Of a stretch of DNA of 64,000 nt, positions 9,317-19,170 are shown in pieces; the first letter of the stretch is position 1, and each line of letters opens with the position of its first letter. Source of the DNA: Alkalicoccus daliensis (GTDB lineage: Bacteria > Bacillota > Bacilli > Bacillales > Salisediminibacteriaceae). The stretch lies in NCBI RefSeq assembly GCF_900103955.1, contig NZ_FNIL01000008.1, positions 1-64,000 of the forward strand. The letters are read 5' to 3'. A program made the position numbers and the translations under genes. The notes beneath the pieces were generated by a model. It made no database searches. It was not told the origin of the DNA and worked only from the letters and a program-made list of their open reading frames with translations.

Positions 9317-9445
9317 GTATGGAAAGTGATAGCTGTGTGCTTCTTTTCTGGAGCAGTGGGCAGGAGTTGAAATCAGAATTCCTTTCCTGCTCGTGCTATG
9401 ATAGAAAAAGAGCGTTTATTCGGGAAGCGAAGAAAGGTGTTTACT

Positions 9446-10876
9446 ATGGCAAAAATACCGCAGAAATGGCTGGTCGTCATTTCCGTACTGCTGGGTACGT
9501 TTACGATTATTTTAAATAACAGTATGTTAAATCCAGCAGTGCCGCACTTAATGCAGGTGTTTGAAGCGGATGCAGTGGCGACCGGCTGGGTAATTACGAT
9601 CTTTATGGTAACGATGGGCATGACGATGCCGCTCACGGGATACTTAGGAGATAAAATCGGTAAGAAGCAGCTGTATATGCTCGGGCTGACCGTCTTTTTA
9701 ACCGGCTCTGTCCTCGGCTCCCTTTCCTGGGATCTTTCCTCCCTCATCTTTTTCAGAGGGCTGCAGGGTGTAGGCGGCGGGGTAATGATGCCGTTGTCGC
9801 TCGCACTTATTTTTGAAGTATTTCCGAAAAAGGAGCGGGGACTCGCCACAGGAGTATGGGGGATTGCCGCAATGATGGCGCCGACCATCGGGCCCACTAT
9901 CGGCGGGGTGTTAGTAGAATTCGCGTCCTGGCAGTGGTTATTTCTCTGCAATCTGCCGACAGGAATCCTCGGGCTGATTTTTTCAATGGTCTACTTAAAA
10001 CAGACAGAGAAAGTGAAAAACATCCGTTTTGATTATAAGGGATTCATTGCGGTCTCCCTCGGGGTGGGGTCGATACTATTTGCACTCGGCAGAATGTCCG
10101 AGCTCGCCCAGCTGTATAACCCGGTGAATCTACTGCTGGTGGTCGCAGGGATGATTTCGATCGCAATTTTTGTGAAAATTGAACTGCGTGTGGAACAGCC
10201 GCTGCTCGATCTATCCGTGTTTAAGGAAAAAGCATATACCTACGCTGTGTGGGTGGCAATGATCAGTTCGATTACGCTGTTTTCGGGGATTTTCCTCCTG
10301 CCGCTGCTGATTCAGAATGTGTATGGCTACGGGGCCATCATGACAGGGATTGCTTTTCTGCCAGCCGCACTGCTCGCCGGGATATTTATGACGATCGGCG
10401 GCAGGCTGCTGGATAAAAGGGGCCCGGCAATTACCGTAACGACAGGGCTCTGCTTTACTGCCGTGGGAACCGCTGCACTCGGTTTTATGCAGATGGATAC
10501 GGCGATCTGGATTGTGATTGCGTTAAACGCACTGCGCGGAATCGGGATGGGGCTGAGCCAGATGCCAGCGATGACGGCAGGATTAAATGCGATTCCGGAT
10601 AAATTTGTCTCGCGCGGATCGGCAATGAACAACGTCTTCCGCCAGATGAGTTCGGCGCTCGGGATTGTATTTGTTTCTATCTACTTTGAAGTAAGGCGCG
10701 GCCAGGTCATGGCGGTAAACGGAAGTACACTGGAAGAGGCAAGCCTGATGGCAATTAACGAAGGCTTTCTCGTGATCGCGGTGCTTGCGTTTCTGTCGAT
10801 TCCAGCCGGGATTCTTTTGGGAAGAGAGCATAAACGACAGGAGAACGTTAGTAAACAGAAGAGAAAAGAGGCATAA
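9446..10876 (+). CDS. MFS drug exporter, DHA2 (EmrB/QacA) 14-TM family
   Basis: Proton-coupled multidrug efflux permease in the cytoplasmic membrane, 476 residues with about 14 hydrophobic segments. Motif A is seen as GYLGDKIGKKQLY after TM2, and motif C as GIAAMMAPTIGPTIGG in TM5. The GNAT- or TetR-type regulators often found next to such genes are absent. The start at 9446 has a GAAAGGTG ribosome binding site; the in-frame ATG at 9398 overlaps an extended -10 box (TGCTATGAT, 9394-9402), so it is not used. Substrate unknown. It is the first gene after the point where B. subtilis order breaks. Confidence 0.88.
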   Translation: MAKIPQKWLVVISVLLGTFTIILNNSMLNPAVPHLMQVFEADAVATGWVITIFMVTMGMTMPLTGYLGDKIGKKQLYMLGLTVFLTGSVLGSLSWDLSSLIFFRGLQGVGGGVMMPLSLALIFEVFPKKERGLATGVWGIAAMMAPTIGPTIGGVLVEFASWQWLFLCNLPTGILGLIFSMVYLKQTEKVKNIRFDYKGFIAVSLGVGSILFALGRMSELAQLYNPVNLLLVVAGMISIAIFVKIELRVEQPLLDLSVFKEKAYTYAVWVAMISSITLFSGIFLLPLLIQNVYGYGAIMTGIAFLPAALLAGIFMTIGGRLLDKRGPAITVTTGLCFTAVGTAALGFMQMDTAIWIVIALNALRGIGMGLSQMPAMTAGLNAIPDKFVSRGSAMNNVFRQMSSALGIVFVSIYFEVRRGQVMAVNGSTLEEASLMAINEGFLVIAVLAFLSIPAGILLGREHKRQENVSKQKRKEA

Positions 10877-10909
10877 AGAAGGTAGACTTCTTTATGCCTT
10901 AGTTTTTTT
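10869..10909 (+). terminator. Rho-independent terminator of the MFS gene
   Basis: A 13-bp stem, AGGCATAAAGAAG / CTTCTTTATGCCT, with a T-rich tail; it overlaps the gene's last codons. Confidence 0.92.
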
Positions 10910-11297
10910 AGGGAGAACATCTAAAATTGGAAAATGTGCCCAATTCTCGTTGTAGATAAGGGGAATTCTAGTAATTATTCTTTGAAACATTTATTAATTA
11001 ATAGAAATAAAACACGATAACATATAATGAAAGTATGTAATATTTCAATTTAGGTAAACTTCTATTGAATTGGTTTTATTTAAGAGGTTTATTATGAATT
11101 ATAATATAAATGATTTATTTTTTGTGATCACAGTACTATTAATAGATAAAAATGCTAATAGGTTGAAGTGACGGGAAGGCTAACCCATTAAAAAGAATTA
11201 GTAGAAACGGGCTTAGGTATTATCCTTTCACTGGAACCGAATAAAAATAAATGATATGATATTTATAACATTTCACTCAATTAAAGGAGTATGTATT
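10910..11297. other. AT-rich intergenic region
   Basis: No gene is supported in these 390 bases. Base composition drops sharply to AT-rich here and stays so through about 20 kb, in contrast to the core genes on the left. A likely promoter for the next gene lies near 11250 (TATGAT). A 10-bp palindrome TGTGATCACA at 11123 lacks the spacer of a Crp/Fnr box. Confidence 0.5.
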
Positions 11298-12434
11298 ATG
11301 AAACAACCAAACCAATATGTGAAGTCTTCTCCTCAATACGAAAAAATTTACAAAGAAATAAAAGCAAGTATCATAAATCAAGAGGTTAAACTCGGTGAAA
11401 AGCTCCCTACTGAAAAAGAGCTCACCACAAAATTTAATGTGAGTCGAATTACTACTAAAAAAGCATTAGACATGCTGGTATCTGATCAGCTGATTGAACG
11501 TATTCCGGGAAAAGGATCGTTTGTAACTTCCTCAGAAAACATGCTCAAAACTTCCAGCTCAAAAAAACGTAATCAAACTGTAATAGGTTATATAGTGCCA
11601 GATCTTGATGAAAGTCATGGACTTGAATTGTTTTTATCATTAGAGAATGCAGCCGCCGAAAAAAATTTTCAATTGATTATTAAGCGCACATATGGAGATA
11701 TTAATTTGGAAAAACAGGCGATACGTTCACTTATAGAATTCGAGGTAGACGGATTAATCATTCTTCCGGTTTCAGGAGAATATTATAATGAAGAAATTGT
11801 AAAATTGAATATGCAGCGTTTTCCTCATGTGTTGGTTGATAGATATTTAAAGGGTTTTGACACAACTATGATTTTTACTGATAACCGTGAAATTACTCGG
11901 AAAGCAGTAGATTATTTGTTTGATTTACAGCACAAACACATTGCTTTATTTTCACCACCTTATAAAGACACATCTGCTATTGAAGATCGTGTGGAAGGAT
12001 TTTTTCAAGCCTACGCTGAGCGGGGTATTCCTATAAATAAAAAAATTTGGCTGACCAATTTTCATTCCAGCTTTCCGTATCCAAAGTATGATTTAGAATC
12101 TATAGAGCATGATATAAAACTAATTCAAGAACATTTAAAACAGAATTCTAAAATTACTGCAGTATTCGCTATGGAATACAATATTGCAGCATTGACGTAT
12201 GAAGCTTCTAGAAGAATGAACTTAAGCATTCCTGAAGACTTATCTATTATATGCTTTGACAATCCAGAAAATAGCATAGGGCGAAAACAGTTCACTCATA
12301 TAAAGCAAAATGCAAAGGTCATGGGAAGGAAAGCAGTAGAGAGCCTAGAAGCACTTATCAAAAATGAAAGTATACCTATTAAAACAACATTGGAAGCTGA
12401 ATTAGTAGAGAAACATACTGCACGCCGAATATAA
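11298..12434 (+). CDS. GntR/LacI-hybrid transcriptional regulator (AraR type)
   Basis: Transcription factor of 378 residues with an N-terminal GntR winged helix (about residues 15-80: EKIYKEIKASI, LPTEKELTTKFNVSRIT, GKGSFV) joined to a LacI-type periplasmic-binding effector domain (about 95-378: IGYIVPDLDES, VDGLIILPVSG, HKHIALFSPPY, ALTYEASRRMNLSIPEDLSIICFDNPE). This layout is that of AraR of B. subtilis. It most likely controls the adjacent mannoside operon and responds to a sugar released by it, but the effector is unknown. The start follows AAAGGAG; an earlier in-frame ATG at 11256 has none. Confidence 0.88.
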   Translation: MKQPNQYVKSSPQYEKIYKEIKASIINQEVKLGEKLPTEKELTTKFNVSRITTKKALDMLVSDQLIERIPGKGSFVTSSENMLKTSSSKKRNQTVIGYIVPDLDESHGLELFLSLENAAAEKNFQLIIKRTYGDINLEKQAIRSLIEFEVDGLIILPVSGEYYNEEIVKLNMQRFPHVLVDRYLKGFDTTMIFTDNREITRKAVDYLFDLQHKHIALFSPPYKDTSAIEDRVEGFFQAYAERGIPINKKIWLTNFHSSFPYPKYDLESIEHDIKLIQEHLKQNSKITAVFAMEYNIAALTYEASRRMNLSIPEDLSIICFDNPENSIGRKQFTHIKQNAKVMGRKAVESLEALIKNESIPIKTTLEAELVEKHTARRI

Positions 12435-12475
12435 TAAATACTTTTCATCTGCCGAGTTCACAAAAAAGCAGTTCT

Positions 12476-12518
12476 AAGATCACATCAAAAGAGTATTTCT
12501 TTTGATGTGATCTTTTAA
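12476..12518 (+). terminator. Rho-independent terminator of the regulator gene
   Basis: A perfect 17-bp stem, AAGATCACATCAAAAGA / TCTTTTGATGTGATCTT, with a 5-nt loop and a short T-rich tail. Confidence 0.88.
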
Positions 12519-12567
12519 TTTATAAAAGATATGAATAATATAAGTGAGCAATCATTAAATAACATAT

Positions 12568-12585
12568 TATTTATTTGAATAAATA
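12568..12585. promoter_or_regulatory. Palindrome upstream of the mannoside operon, possible operator
   Basis: TATTTATT-TG-AATAAATA is a perfect 8-bp-arm palindrome about 110 bp upstream of the -35 box. It could bind the GntR/LacI regulator; the region is very AT-rich, so chance is not excluded. Confidence 0.3.
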
Positions 12586-12691
12586 CTCGTAAAAATCCTT
12601 TAATTTCAGTGTTTAAATCGTATATACACAAAAGAAAACAATTAACAAACAGAAAAACATAACAAATGTATATATAATATAATATTTTGTA

Positions 12692-12720
12692 TTGACATTA
12701 CTTTTCAGAATAATTAGTAT
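12692..12720 (+). promoter_or_regulatory. Sigma-A promoter of the mannoside operon
   Basis: TTGACA (12692-12697) and TAGTAT (12715-12720) are 17 bp apart, followed by the cre-like site. Confidence 0.65.
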
Positions 12721-12726
12721 AATAAA

Positions 12727-12740
12727 TGTAAGCGCTATTA
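12727..12740 (+). promoter_or_regulatory. cre-like catabolite repression site
   Basis: TGTAAGCGCTATTA fits the CcpA cre consensus TGWAANCGNTNWCA except at one of the last two bases, and lies just after the -10 box, at or beyond the transcription start, where CcpA binding represses. Confidence 0.6.
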
Positions 12741-12802
12741 TATAAAAAGAGGGGGGACATCGTTTATCAGTCCTGACAATAATATTAAAGGAGCGATAAA
12801 TT

Positions 12803-14089
12803 ATGAAAAAGCTTGCTAAAACAATTACTGCTTTATCAGGAAGTGCTATTTTACTCGGGGCATGTGGAAATGCAGAACAGGCGGAAGAGGAGTCATTTGA
12901 ATTAAACTGGTCTACTACGCCTTCATATTCTACACAAAACCCTACTGAGTCTCAGGCAAATTATATTGCAGATAAAGTAAGTGAATTTGAAGAAGACTAC
13001 CCACAGGTAGAATTGAATACTGATCTTCAATCTACCGATATTGATGAATCTATGACAAGGCTTTTGGAGCAGGCAAATACTGATCGTGCTCCCGATGTAG
13101 CAGCTATTGACGGGTACTTTTTTCCAAGATTTATGGATTACCTTCAGCCTTTAGATGATTTGTTTGACGAATATGAAATTGACATAGATGATTATCTTCC
13201 TTTTGTTCAGGATGTTTTAACTGGTGACGATGGACAAATATATGGTCTTTACATGAATACAGATACTAGAGTACTTTTTTACGATACAGATGTAGTGGAA
13301 GAACCTCCAACTACTTGGGACGAAGCCATTGCAACTTCCCTTGAAATTCAGGAAGAAGGTTACAACGGATTAATTTTTCCAGGAGGACGGGGAGAAGGAA
13401 CTGCTGTGACAACATTATGGCCGCTGTTTTGGGCACAGGAAGGTGAATTAGTCGACGAGGACGGTAATCCTACTTTTGGAGAAGGGGATAACTACGACAA
13501 GATGCTTAATGTACTTCAAGCTGTAAATGAAGCAGTAGAGTCTGGTGCTACTCCTCAAAGAGTCAGCAGTTATGGTGGAGAGAACGATCTTAACGAAGAA
13601 ATTGCTGGCGGTGATACAGCGATGTTTTTAGGAGGCAACTGGCAAGTGTCATTTCTGAGAGAAACTTTAGGAGATGATTTTGACAGTTGGGCAGTAGCTC
13701 CTCTTCCTCAATTGGAAGAAGGACAATTTGCAACAAGTGCCGGAGGCTGGGCATGGGGGATTTTTGCAGAAGAAGAAGAAAAGCAAGAAGCTGCATTTGA
13801 CCTTATTAACCGTCTTTTTGTAGGTGAAGAGGGTATGACAGAATGGACGAATGTCCATGGAGGTCTTCCTTCCCGTACTTCTATTTACGAGGCTGAAGAC
13901 TTAGAAGCTGGTGAATTCAGTGACACTTTTAGAGAGTATTTGGAAGATGCCAACGTAAGACCAGCTTCGCAGCACTATAATGAAATTTCCAATCAGATGC
14001 AGATTGCAGTGTCAGAAGTTATAAGTGGGGGGAAATCACCGGAAGAAGCACTTGACGACGCATGGGCTGTTGTGAATGAAGGGGAGTAA
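12803..14089 (+). CDS. Sugar ABC transporter substrate-binding lipoprotein (family 1)
   Basis: Extracellular lipid-anchored receptor of a carbohydrate ABC importer, 428 residues. Signal peptide with lipobox ending LLGAC (Cys near residue 21). The mature part is very acidic, as in halophilic or alkaliphilic bacteria, and has the SBP family 1 features (DVAAIDGYFFPRF, GLYMNTDTRVLFYDTDV, AMFLGGNWQVSF, AGGWAWGIF). The first gene of the operon with two permeases, a GH38 mannosidase and a ROK kinase. No ATPase gene is present, so a shared MsmX-type ATPase is expected to power it. The ligand is probably a mannoside or manno-oligosaccharide (inference). Confidence 0.9.
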   Translation: MKKLAKTITALSGSAILLGACGNAEQAEEESFELNWSTTPSYSTQNPTESQANYIADKVSEFEEDYPQVELNTDLQSTDIDESMTRLLEQANTDRAPDVAAIDGYFFPRFMDYLQPLDDLFDEYEIDIDDYLPFVQDVLTGDDGQIYGLYMNTDTRVLFYDTDVVEEPPTTWDEAIATSLEIQEEGYNGLIFPGGRGEGTAVTTLWPLFWAQEGELVDEDGNPTFGEGDNYDKMLNVLQAVNEAVESGATPQRVSSYGGENDLNEEIAGGDTAMFLGGNWQVSFLRETLGDDFDSWAVAPLPQLEEGQFATSAGGWAWGIFAEEEEKQEAAFDLINRLFVGEEGMTEWTNVHGGLPSRTSIYEAEDLEAGEFSDTFREYLEDANVRPASQHYNEISNQMQIAVSEVISGGKSPEEALDDAWAVVNEGE

Positions 14090-14098
14090 TGAATTAGT

Positions 14099-15019
14099 AT
14101 GAATACTTCGAATAAGCGCTCAGCACTTTCCCTTACATTAACTAAAGGAATAGGAAACTCTCCTATTCCTTGGTTAATCCCATTATCACTTATACTGCTG
14201 TTCGTATTTCTCTTTCCGGTGTTTGAGATTATACGATACAGTTTTACGGACGCTTCCTTCTTAGAAACTGACTATAGCTATACTATAAGTTCATTTGTTC
14301 GTTTGTTTACTCTTCCCGGGTTTTATCAGATGTTAATCGTTACTTTGATTTTTGTTACCGCTAGTGTGTTTTTTCAAATGTTTTTTGGGTTTTTAATTGC
14401 TCTTTTAATTGATAAAGGTCAGAAATTAAACCTTAAGGGTACGGTAATGGTTAGAACAGCAGTGTTGACAGCCTGGGCCATTCCTGGAGTAGTAATTGGA
14501 ATTATATGGAGGATAATGTATACCGAAACTCCTTCAGGTATTCTCAATTACCTTATCAGTTTTGTAGGTGTAGATATCGTACCATTTTTATCTGATCCGT
14601 ACATGGCACTTTTTGCTGTCACATTAGCGAATATATGGAGAGGAACAGCGTTTAGCATGATTCTTCTTTATGCAGGCATCCAGACACTGCCTAAAGATGT
14701 TATGGAAGCTGCGAAAATTGATGGCGCTTCAGCGATTCAGCGCCTTCTAAAAGTTATGCTTCCTATGCTGGCTCCAATAATATTAATCAATTTAATTATT
14801 ATTTCTATAGATACTTTCAATACATTTGATATGGTAATGGCTTTAACTGGTGGAGGACCAGGCCAAAGCACTGAAGTGATTGCATTAAGTATCTATAACT
14901 CGATTTTTAGAGAGTTTAATCTTGGTCATGGAGCAGCAACTGCCGTAGTTCTATTAACAATCAACGTCGGGATGACCATTGTATATCTTAGAGTTTTAGG
15001 GAAAAGGGGGGCGGCTTAA
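14099..15019 (+). CDS. Sugar ABC transporter permease, MalF type
   Basis: Inner-membrane permease, 306 residues with six hydrophobic segments; the binding-protein-dependent transport signature EAAKIDGASAIQRLLKVMLP (EAA loop) near residue 202 contacts the ATPase. It begins with a long N-terminal hydrophobic stretch (about residues 25-45) followed by FTDASF, as in MalF/UgpA proteins. Ten bases separate it from the binding-protein gene and one base from the next permease, so the three are one transcription unit. Confidence 0.92.
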   Translation: MNTSNKRSALSLTLTKGIGNSPIPWLIPLSLILLFVFLFPVFEIIRYSFTDASFLETDYSYTISSFVRLFTLPGFYQMLIVTLIFVTASVFFQMFFGFLIALLIDKGQKLNLKGTVMVRTAVLTAWAIPGVVIGIIWRIMYTETPSGILNYLISFVGVDIVPFLSDPYMALFAVTLANIWRGTAFSMILLYAGIQTLPKDVMEAAKIDGASAIQRLLKVMLPMLAPIILINLIIISIDTFNTFDMVMALTGGGPGQSTEVIALSIYNSIFREFNLGHGAATAVVLLTINVGMTIVYLRVLGKRGAA

Positions 15020-15020
15020 T

Positions 15021-15863
15021 ATGTTAAATAAAAAACAGCTGCTGTTTACGAAAATTTTTATTTATCTCTGTTATGGCACTGTTCTTGTTTTCTTCCTTTT
15101 TCCTATGCTGTGGGTCATTTCATTATCGTTGAAAACTCAACAGGAATTATTTGCCACACCACCTGCAATAATTCCGACTTCATTTGCATATGAGAATTAC
15201 CTTCACGTACTTGAGAACTCCAACGTATTGCTTTATTTGAGAAACTCGTTCATTATTGTGCTGTTTACTGTGATTTTTGCTCTTATTACAGCTATACCAG
15301 CAGCCTATGCTATTTCGCGATTTCGTTTTAAAGGGAAGAGTGCGCTGCTTGTCACTATTTTAATGACACAGATGATTTCAGCCGTTGTTATCTCAATACC
15401 CTTATATCGGTTGTTTGCTGAATGGGGACTTATTAACAATTACGTAGTTCTCATCATCGTGTACGTTGCCGTGGTACTTCCATTCTCTACTTGGTTTTTG
15501 AAGGGATATTTTGACACGATTCCTTATGAACTAGATGAGGCAGCTATTGTTGATGGATGTACAAGATTTCAAATTTTGACTAGAATTTTAATTCCTACTT
15601 GTCTTCCAGGCATCGTTTCCGTCACCATTTTAATTGCAGTCCAGAGTTGGTCGCAGTTTGTAATTCCTTTTATTCTACTGGATAATGAAAGTTTTTATCC
15701 GGTGTCTGTAGGTGTTATGAATCTTCAATCAACGCAGCAGACTATCAGTACGCATCTGCTTGCAGCAGGCAGTGTTATATCTGTACTGCCAGTAATCATT
15801 TTATTTGTTATACTGCAGCGCTTTATTGTAGGAGCACTCACCAGTGGGGCAGTAAAAGGTTAA
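15021..15863 (+). CDS. Sugar ABC transporter permease, MalG type
   Basis: Second permease of the importer, 280 residues, six membrane segments, with the EAA loop ELDEAAIVDGCTRFQILTRI near residue 172. The Cys in the loop (DGCTRF) is typical of MalG/UgpE proteins. Starts one base after the MalF-type gene stop. Confidence 0.92.
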   Translation: MLNKKQLLFTKIFIYLCYGTVLVFFLFPMLWVISLSLKTQQELFATPPAIIPTSFAYENYLHVLENSNVLLYLRNSFIIVLFTVIFALITAIPAAYAISRFRFKGKSALLVTILMTQMISAVVISIPLYRLFAEWGLINNYVVLIIVYVAVVLPFSTWFLKGYFDTIPYELDEAAIVDGCTRFQILTRILIPTCLPGIVSVTILIAVQSWSQFVIPFILLDNESFYPVSVGVMNLQSTQQTISTHLLAAGSVISVLPVIILFVILQRFIVGALTSGAVKG

Positions 15864-15883
15864 TTTAAAGGAGGAAATAAGCC

Positions 15884-18800
15884 GTGTTTTTAATGGAGCA
15901 AAAACTAAATAATAGAATAAAAGAATTGAACAAATACCGCTATATACTGCAGGAATATATTTGTAATTTTTACGTTTTTGAAGAACCAAATGATACTTCA
16001 GTAAATTCAGGAGATATATCTGACTGGGAGCTCATCGAGACGCCTTCTTATTGGAAAGGCTGGGATCGGTATTTATGGGTTGGTTTTGATATTACGGTCC
16101 CTGATATTGTAGAAGGACGTCGTCCTGTAGGTTTTTTTGATTTTGGCTCTACTGGTCATGGGAATAATTCAGGCTTTGAATCGCAGCTCTATATTGATAA
16201 TCAGCTTTTTCAAGGAGTCGATTCAAATCATCAGGAAGTATTTTTCAAAGAAAATCAATTTGGGAAACCTCTTTCTTTACGTTTTCGTCTTTGGTCAGGG
16301 CTTGATGGTATGGAGGGGAAGTACATGAAGCAGGAACATCTCCTTCATCCTGGGATGATCGGTTGGCTGGACGAAGCGACAGACGACCTTTACTTTAATA
16401 GTCGTGCAATTATTGAAGCTTGCGAATTAATGAATGAAAACGACCCAGTAAAAATTGATCTCTTAAGCCTTTTAGACAAAACCTACCTCTTTATCGACTG
16501 GTCTAATCCAGGAGACGATACCTTCTATGCTTCAATAAAACGGGCTAATACTTATCTCACTGAAGGGCTGGAACAGATGAATCGAGATTCCCCGATCACC
16601 ATTACTGCGCTTGGTCACACACATATTGATGTAGCATGGTTATGGAGACTAAAGCATACAAGAGAAAAGTGCGGGAGATCTTTTTCTACAGTACTCCGAT
16701 TAATGGAAATGTTTCCTGAGTATATCTTTCTTCAAACCCAGCCGCAGTTGTACGAATACGTAAAAGAAGATTACCCTGCTCTTTATAGTGAAATAAAGGA
16801 ACGAATCGAGGAGGGACGATGGGAAGCGGGAGGCAGCATGTGGCTGGAATCCGATGCCAATCTGCCTTCAGGTGAATCATTGGTGAGGCAACTTTTGAAA
16901 GGACAAGCCTTTTTTGACAAAGAATTCGGCGAAAACAGTCAGCTGAAATATTTATGGCTTCCCGACGTATTTGGATATTCCTGGGCACTCCCGCAAATAC
17001 TAAAAAAATCTGGAATTAGTACATTTATGACAACTAAAATCAGCTGGAACCAATACAATCGTATGCCACACGATACGTTTATGTGGCGGGGAATTGATGG
17101 GAGTGAAATACTAACGCATTTTATCACCACCCCTGATCCGAGTGGAAGATTTACCTATAATGGCATGATTGATGCAGAGTCGGTAAATGGCATTTGGGAA
17201 GAATATCAGGATAAAAATGTAAATAAAAATCTTCTATTAGCTTATGGGTATGGAGATGGGGGCGGAGGCGTTACAAGAGATATGCTTGAGATGAGACGTC
17301 GCTTCGATAAAATACCAGGTATGCCCCGTGTTAAAACTGGAAGGGCAGATGATTACTTCAATGAATTGAAAAAAACTATCGATAACACAAATGAATATGT
17401 CCATACCTGGGACGGCGAGCTTTATTTGGAATACCATCGGGGTACTTACACCAGCCAAGCTTATAATAAGAACATGAATCGTAAGCTCGAACTTCAATTA
17501 AGATATGCAGAGATTTTATTGACTCAAACGCAGGTGATTAATGGAGAAAAATATCCCTCCACGAAAAAATTAATTGATGAAGCGTGGATAATATTATTAA
17601 GAAATCAATTCCATGATATTATTCCAGGTTCTTCTATAAGGGAAGTCTATGAAGATAGTAAACAGGAATATGAGGAAGCTTTTTCACTCGTGACCCAAGC
17701 ATTATCACAAACACATCAAAAATATACAAATAATAATTCTACTAAAGAACTCACCGTTTTTAATAGTTCATCATGGGAACAATCTGATTATATAGAGCTT
17801 CCTCAGCCTGGAGAAATCGAAGGGGAGTGGAAAGATGCTTTAGGGAATGTACTTCATACTCAGATATCGAATAATGTTTCTTTAGTTTATGTAAAATCGA
17901 TTCCTGCTTTAAGCAGTGCTCGAATCGTTTTTGAGCCAGGAAAAAACACTGAGCCTGCAAATACAGTAGAATCATTTGAAATAAAAGAGCAGCAAGTTGT
18001 TACTCCATTTTATGATATTACCTGGAATGATGTTGGGCAACTTACGAAAATCAAAGATTTAGAAAACGATAAGAATGTATTAACGGGTGAACCTGCGAAT
18101 GTTTTTAAAGTATTTGAAGATAAACCATTGAATTTTGAGGCATGGGATATTGATATTTTTTACCAAAAAAAATATCAGAATGTAGAAGAACTTATCAGTA
18201 GTGAAATCATTGAAAAAGGACCTCTTCGATATACAATTCGTTTCAAATGGAATTATAAAAATTCTATCATAGAGCAGGATATGATGTTGTATTCGCAAAA
18301 TAGGAGAATTGATTTTGCTACTCGAGTGAACTGGCAGGAACACAATCAACTATTGAAAGTTGCTTTTCCGGTAAATATCCGTGCTACTGAAGCTACTTAC
18401 GATATTCAGTTCGGAAACGTTAAGCGTCCTACTCATTGGAATACAAGCTGGGATATGGCCAGATTTGAAACTGTAGCACATCAGTGGGCAGACTTGTCCG
18501 AAAGGAATTATGGTGTCAGCCTGCTCAATGACAGTAAATATGGATATGACATTAAGAATAATATTATGCGCCTTTCTTTGATTAAATCAGCTGTAAGTCC
18601 TGATGCCTCCCAAGATCAAGGAGATCACTTTTTCACATACGCTTTATATCCTCATAAAGGAGATTGGTATGAAGGCGGAACAGTAAAAGCGGCCTGGCAA
18701 TTAAACCAACCATTTCAAGTTCATGACAGCCAAAGCAGTATACCTGAAAAACAATTATTTTACGCTGACCAAGAACATATAATGATTGATGCAGTAAAAC

Positions 18801-19006
18801 CAGCTGAAGATGGAGAAGGTATAGTACTTCGTATACATGAATATTCTGGTCAGCAAAGCTCCATTACATTGAAAAGTGATTTTCGAATAAAATCCTGGCA
18901 GCACTGCGATTTGATGGAACGACCTGAAGGGACTATACAGGAGGATAGAGTTATATATGATGAGATTCAGCCTTATGAAATCAAAACTTATTTAATATAC
19001 TTCTAA
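15884..19006 (+). CDS. Alpha-mannosidase, glycoside hydrolase family 38
   Basis: Large cytoplasmic retaining exo-alpha-mannosidase, 1040 residues, without a signal peptide. The zinc-binding HTHIDVAWLW motif lies near residue 247, and the catalytic nucleophile is D361 in WLPDVFGYSW. A C-terminal GH38 beta domain follows (residues about 620-1040). The GTG start is favoured since AAAGGAGG precedes it by 9 nt; an ATG three codons later is possible. In the operon it would hydrolyse imported alpha-mannosides to mannose, which the ROK kinase downstream can phosphorylate. Composition is more AT-rich than the core genes, consistent with acquisition. Confidence 0.93.
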   Translation: MFLMEQKLNNRIKELNKYRYILQEYICNFYVFEEPNDTSVNSGDISDWELIETPSYWKGWDRYLWVGFDITVPDIVEGRRPVGFFDFGSTGHGNNSGFESQLYIDNQLFQGVDSNHQEVFFKENQFGKPLSLRFRLWSGLDGMEGKYMKQEHLLHPGMIGWLDEATDDLYFNSRAIIEACELMNENDPVKIDLLSLLDKTYLFIDWSNPGDDTFYASIKRANTYLTEGLEQMNRDSPITITALGHTHIDVAWLWRLKHTREKCGRSFSTVLRLMEMFPEYIFLQTQPQLYEYVKEDYPALYSEIKERIEEGRWEAGGSMWLESDANLPSGESLVRQLLKGQAFFDKEFGENSQLKYLWLPDVFGYSWALPQILKKSGISTFMTTKISWNQYNRMPHDTFMWRGIDGSEILTHFITTPDPSGRFTYNGMIDAESVNGIWEEYQDKNVNKNLLLAYGYGDGGGGVTRDMLEMRRRFDKIPGMPRVKTGRADDYFNELKKTIDNTNEYVHTWDGELYLEYHRGTYTSQAYNKNMNRKLELQLRYAEILLTQTQVINGEKYPSTKKLIDEAWIILLRNQFHDIIPGSSIREVYEDSKQEYEEAFSLVTQALSQTHQKYTNNNSTKELTVFNSSSWEQSDYIELPQPGEIEGEWKDALGNVLHTQISNNVSLVYVKSIPALSSARIVFEPGKNTEPANTVESFEIKEQQVVTPFYDITWNDVGQLTKIKDLENDKNVLTGEPANVFKVFEDKPLNFEAWDIDIFYQKKYQNVEELISSEIIEKGPLRYTIRFKWNYKNSIIEQDMMLYSQNRRIDFATRVNWQEHNQLLKVAFPVNIRATEATYDIQFGNVKRPTHWNTSWDMARFETVAHQWADLSERNYGVSLLNDSKYGYDIKNNIMRLSLIKSAVSPDASQDQGDHFFTYALYPHKGDWYEGGTVKAAWQLNQPFQVHDSQSSIPEKQLFYADQEHIMIDAVKPAEDGEGIVLRIHEYSGQQSSITLKSDFRIKSWQHCDLMERPEGTIQEDRVIYDEIQPYEIKTYLIYF

Positions 19007-19170
19007 TTTCTACACCTCCATGTCTTGCGTTTACGCAAAAAGGCAACTAAGTAAAGGGGAATTAGACAATATATCAAATAAAGAAAAAATTTCACTCAGT
19101 TGAAATGTAAGGCAAAAATCGTTGTTAAATATAAAGAGCTTTTTTGGAACTGTTTTAAAGGAGGGCCGTC

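Noticed and set aside
11123-11132. Palindrome TGTGATCACA as a Crp/Fnr box
   Set aside because: The half-sites have no 6-bp spacer, so the geometry is wrong.
19025-19038. Small hairpin TTGCGT-TT-ACGCAA as a terminator between mannosidase and kinase genes
   Set aside because: Only a 6-bp stem with a 2-nt loop and no T-run; too weak to call.
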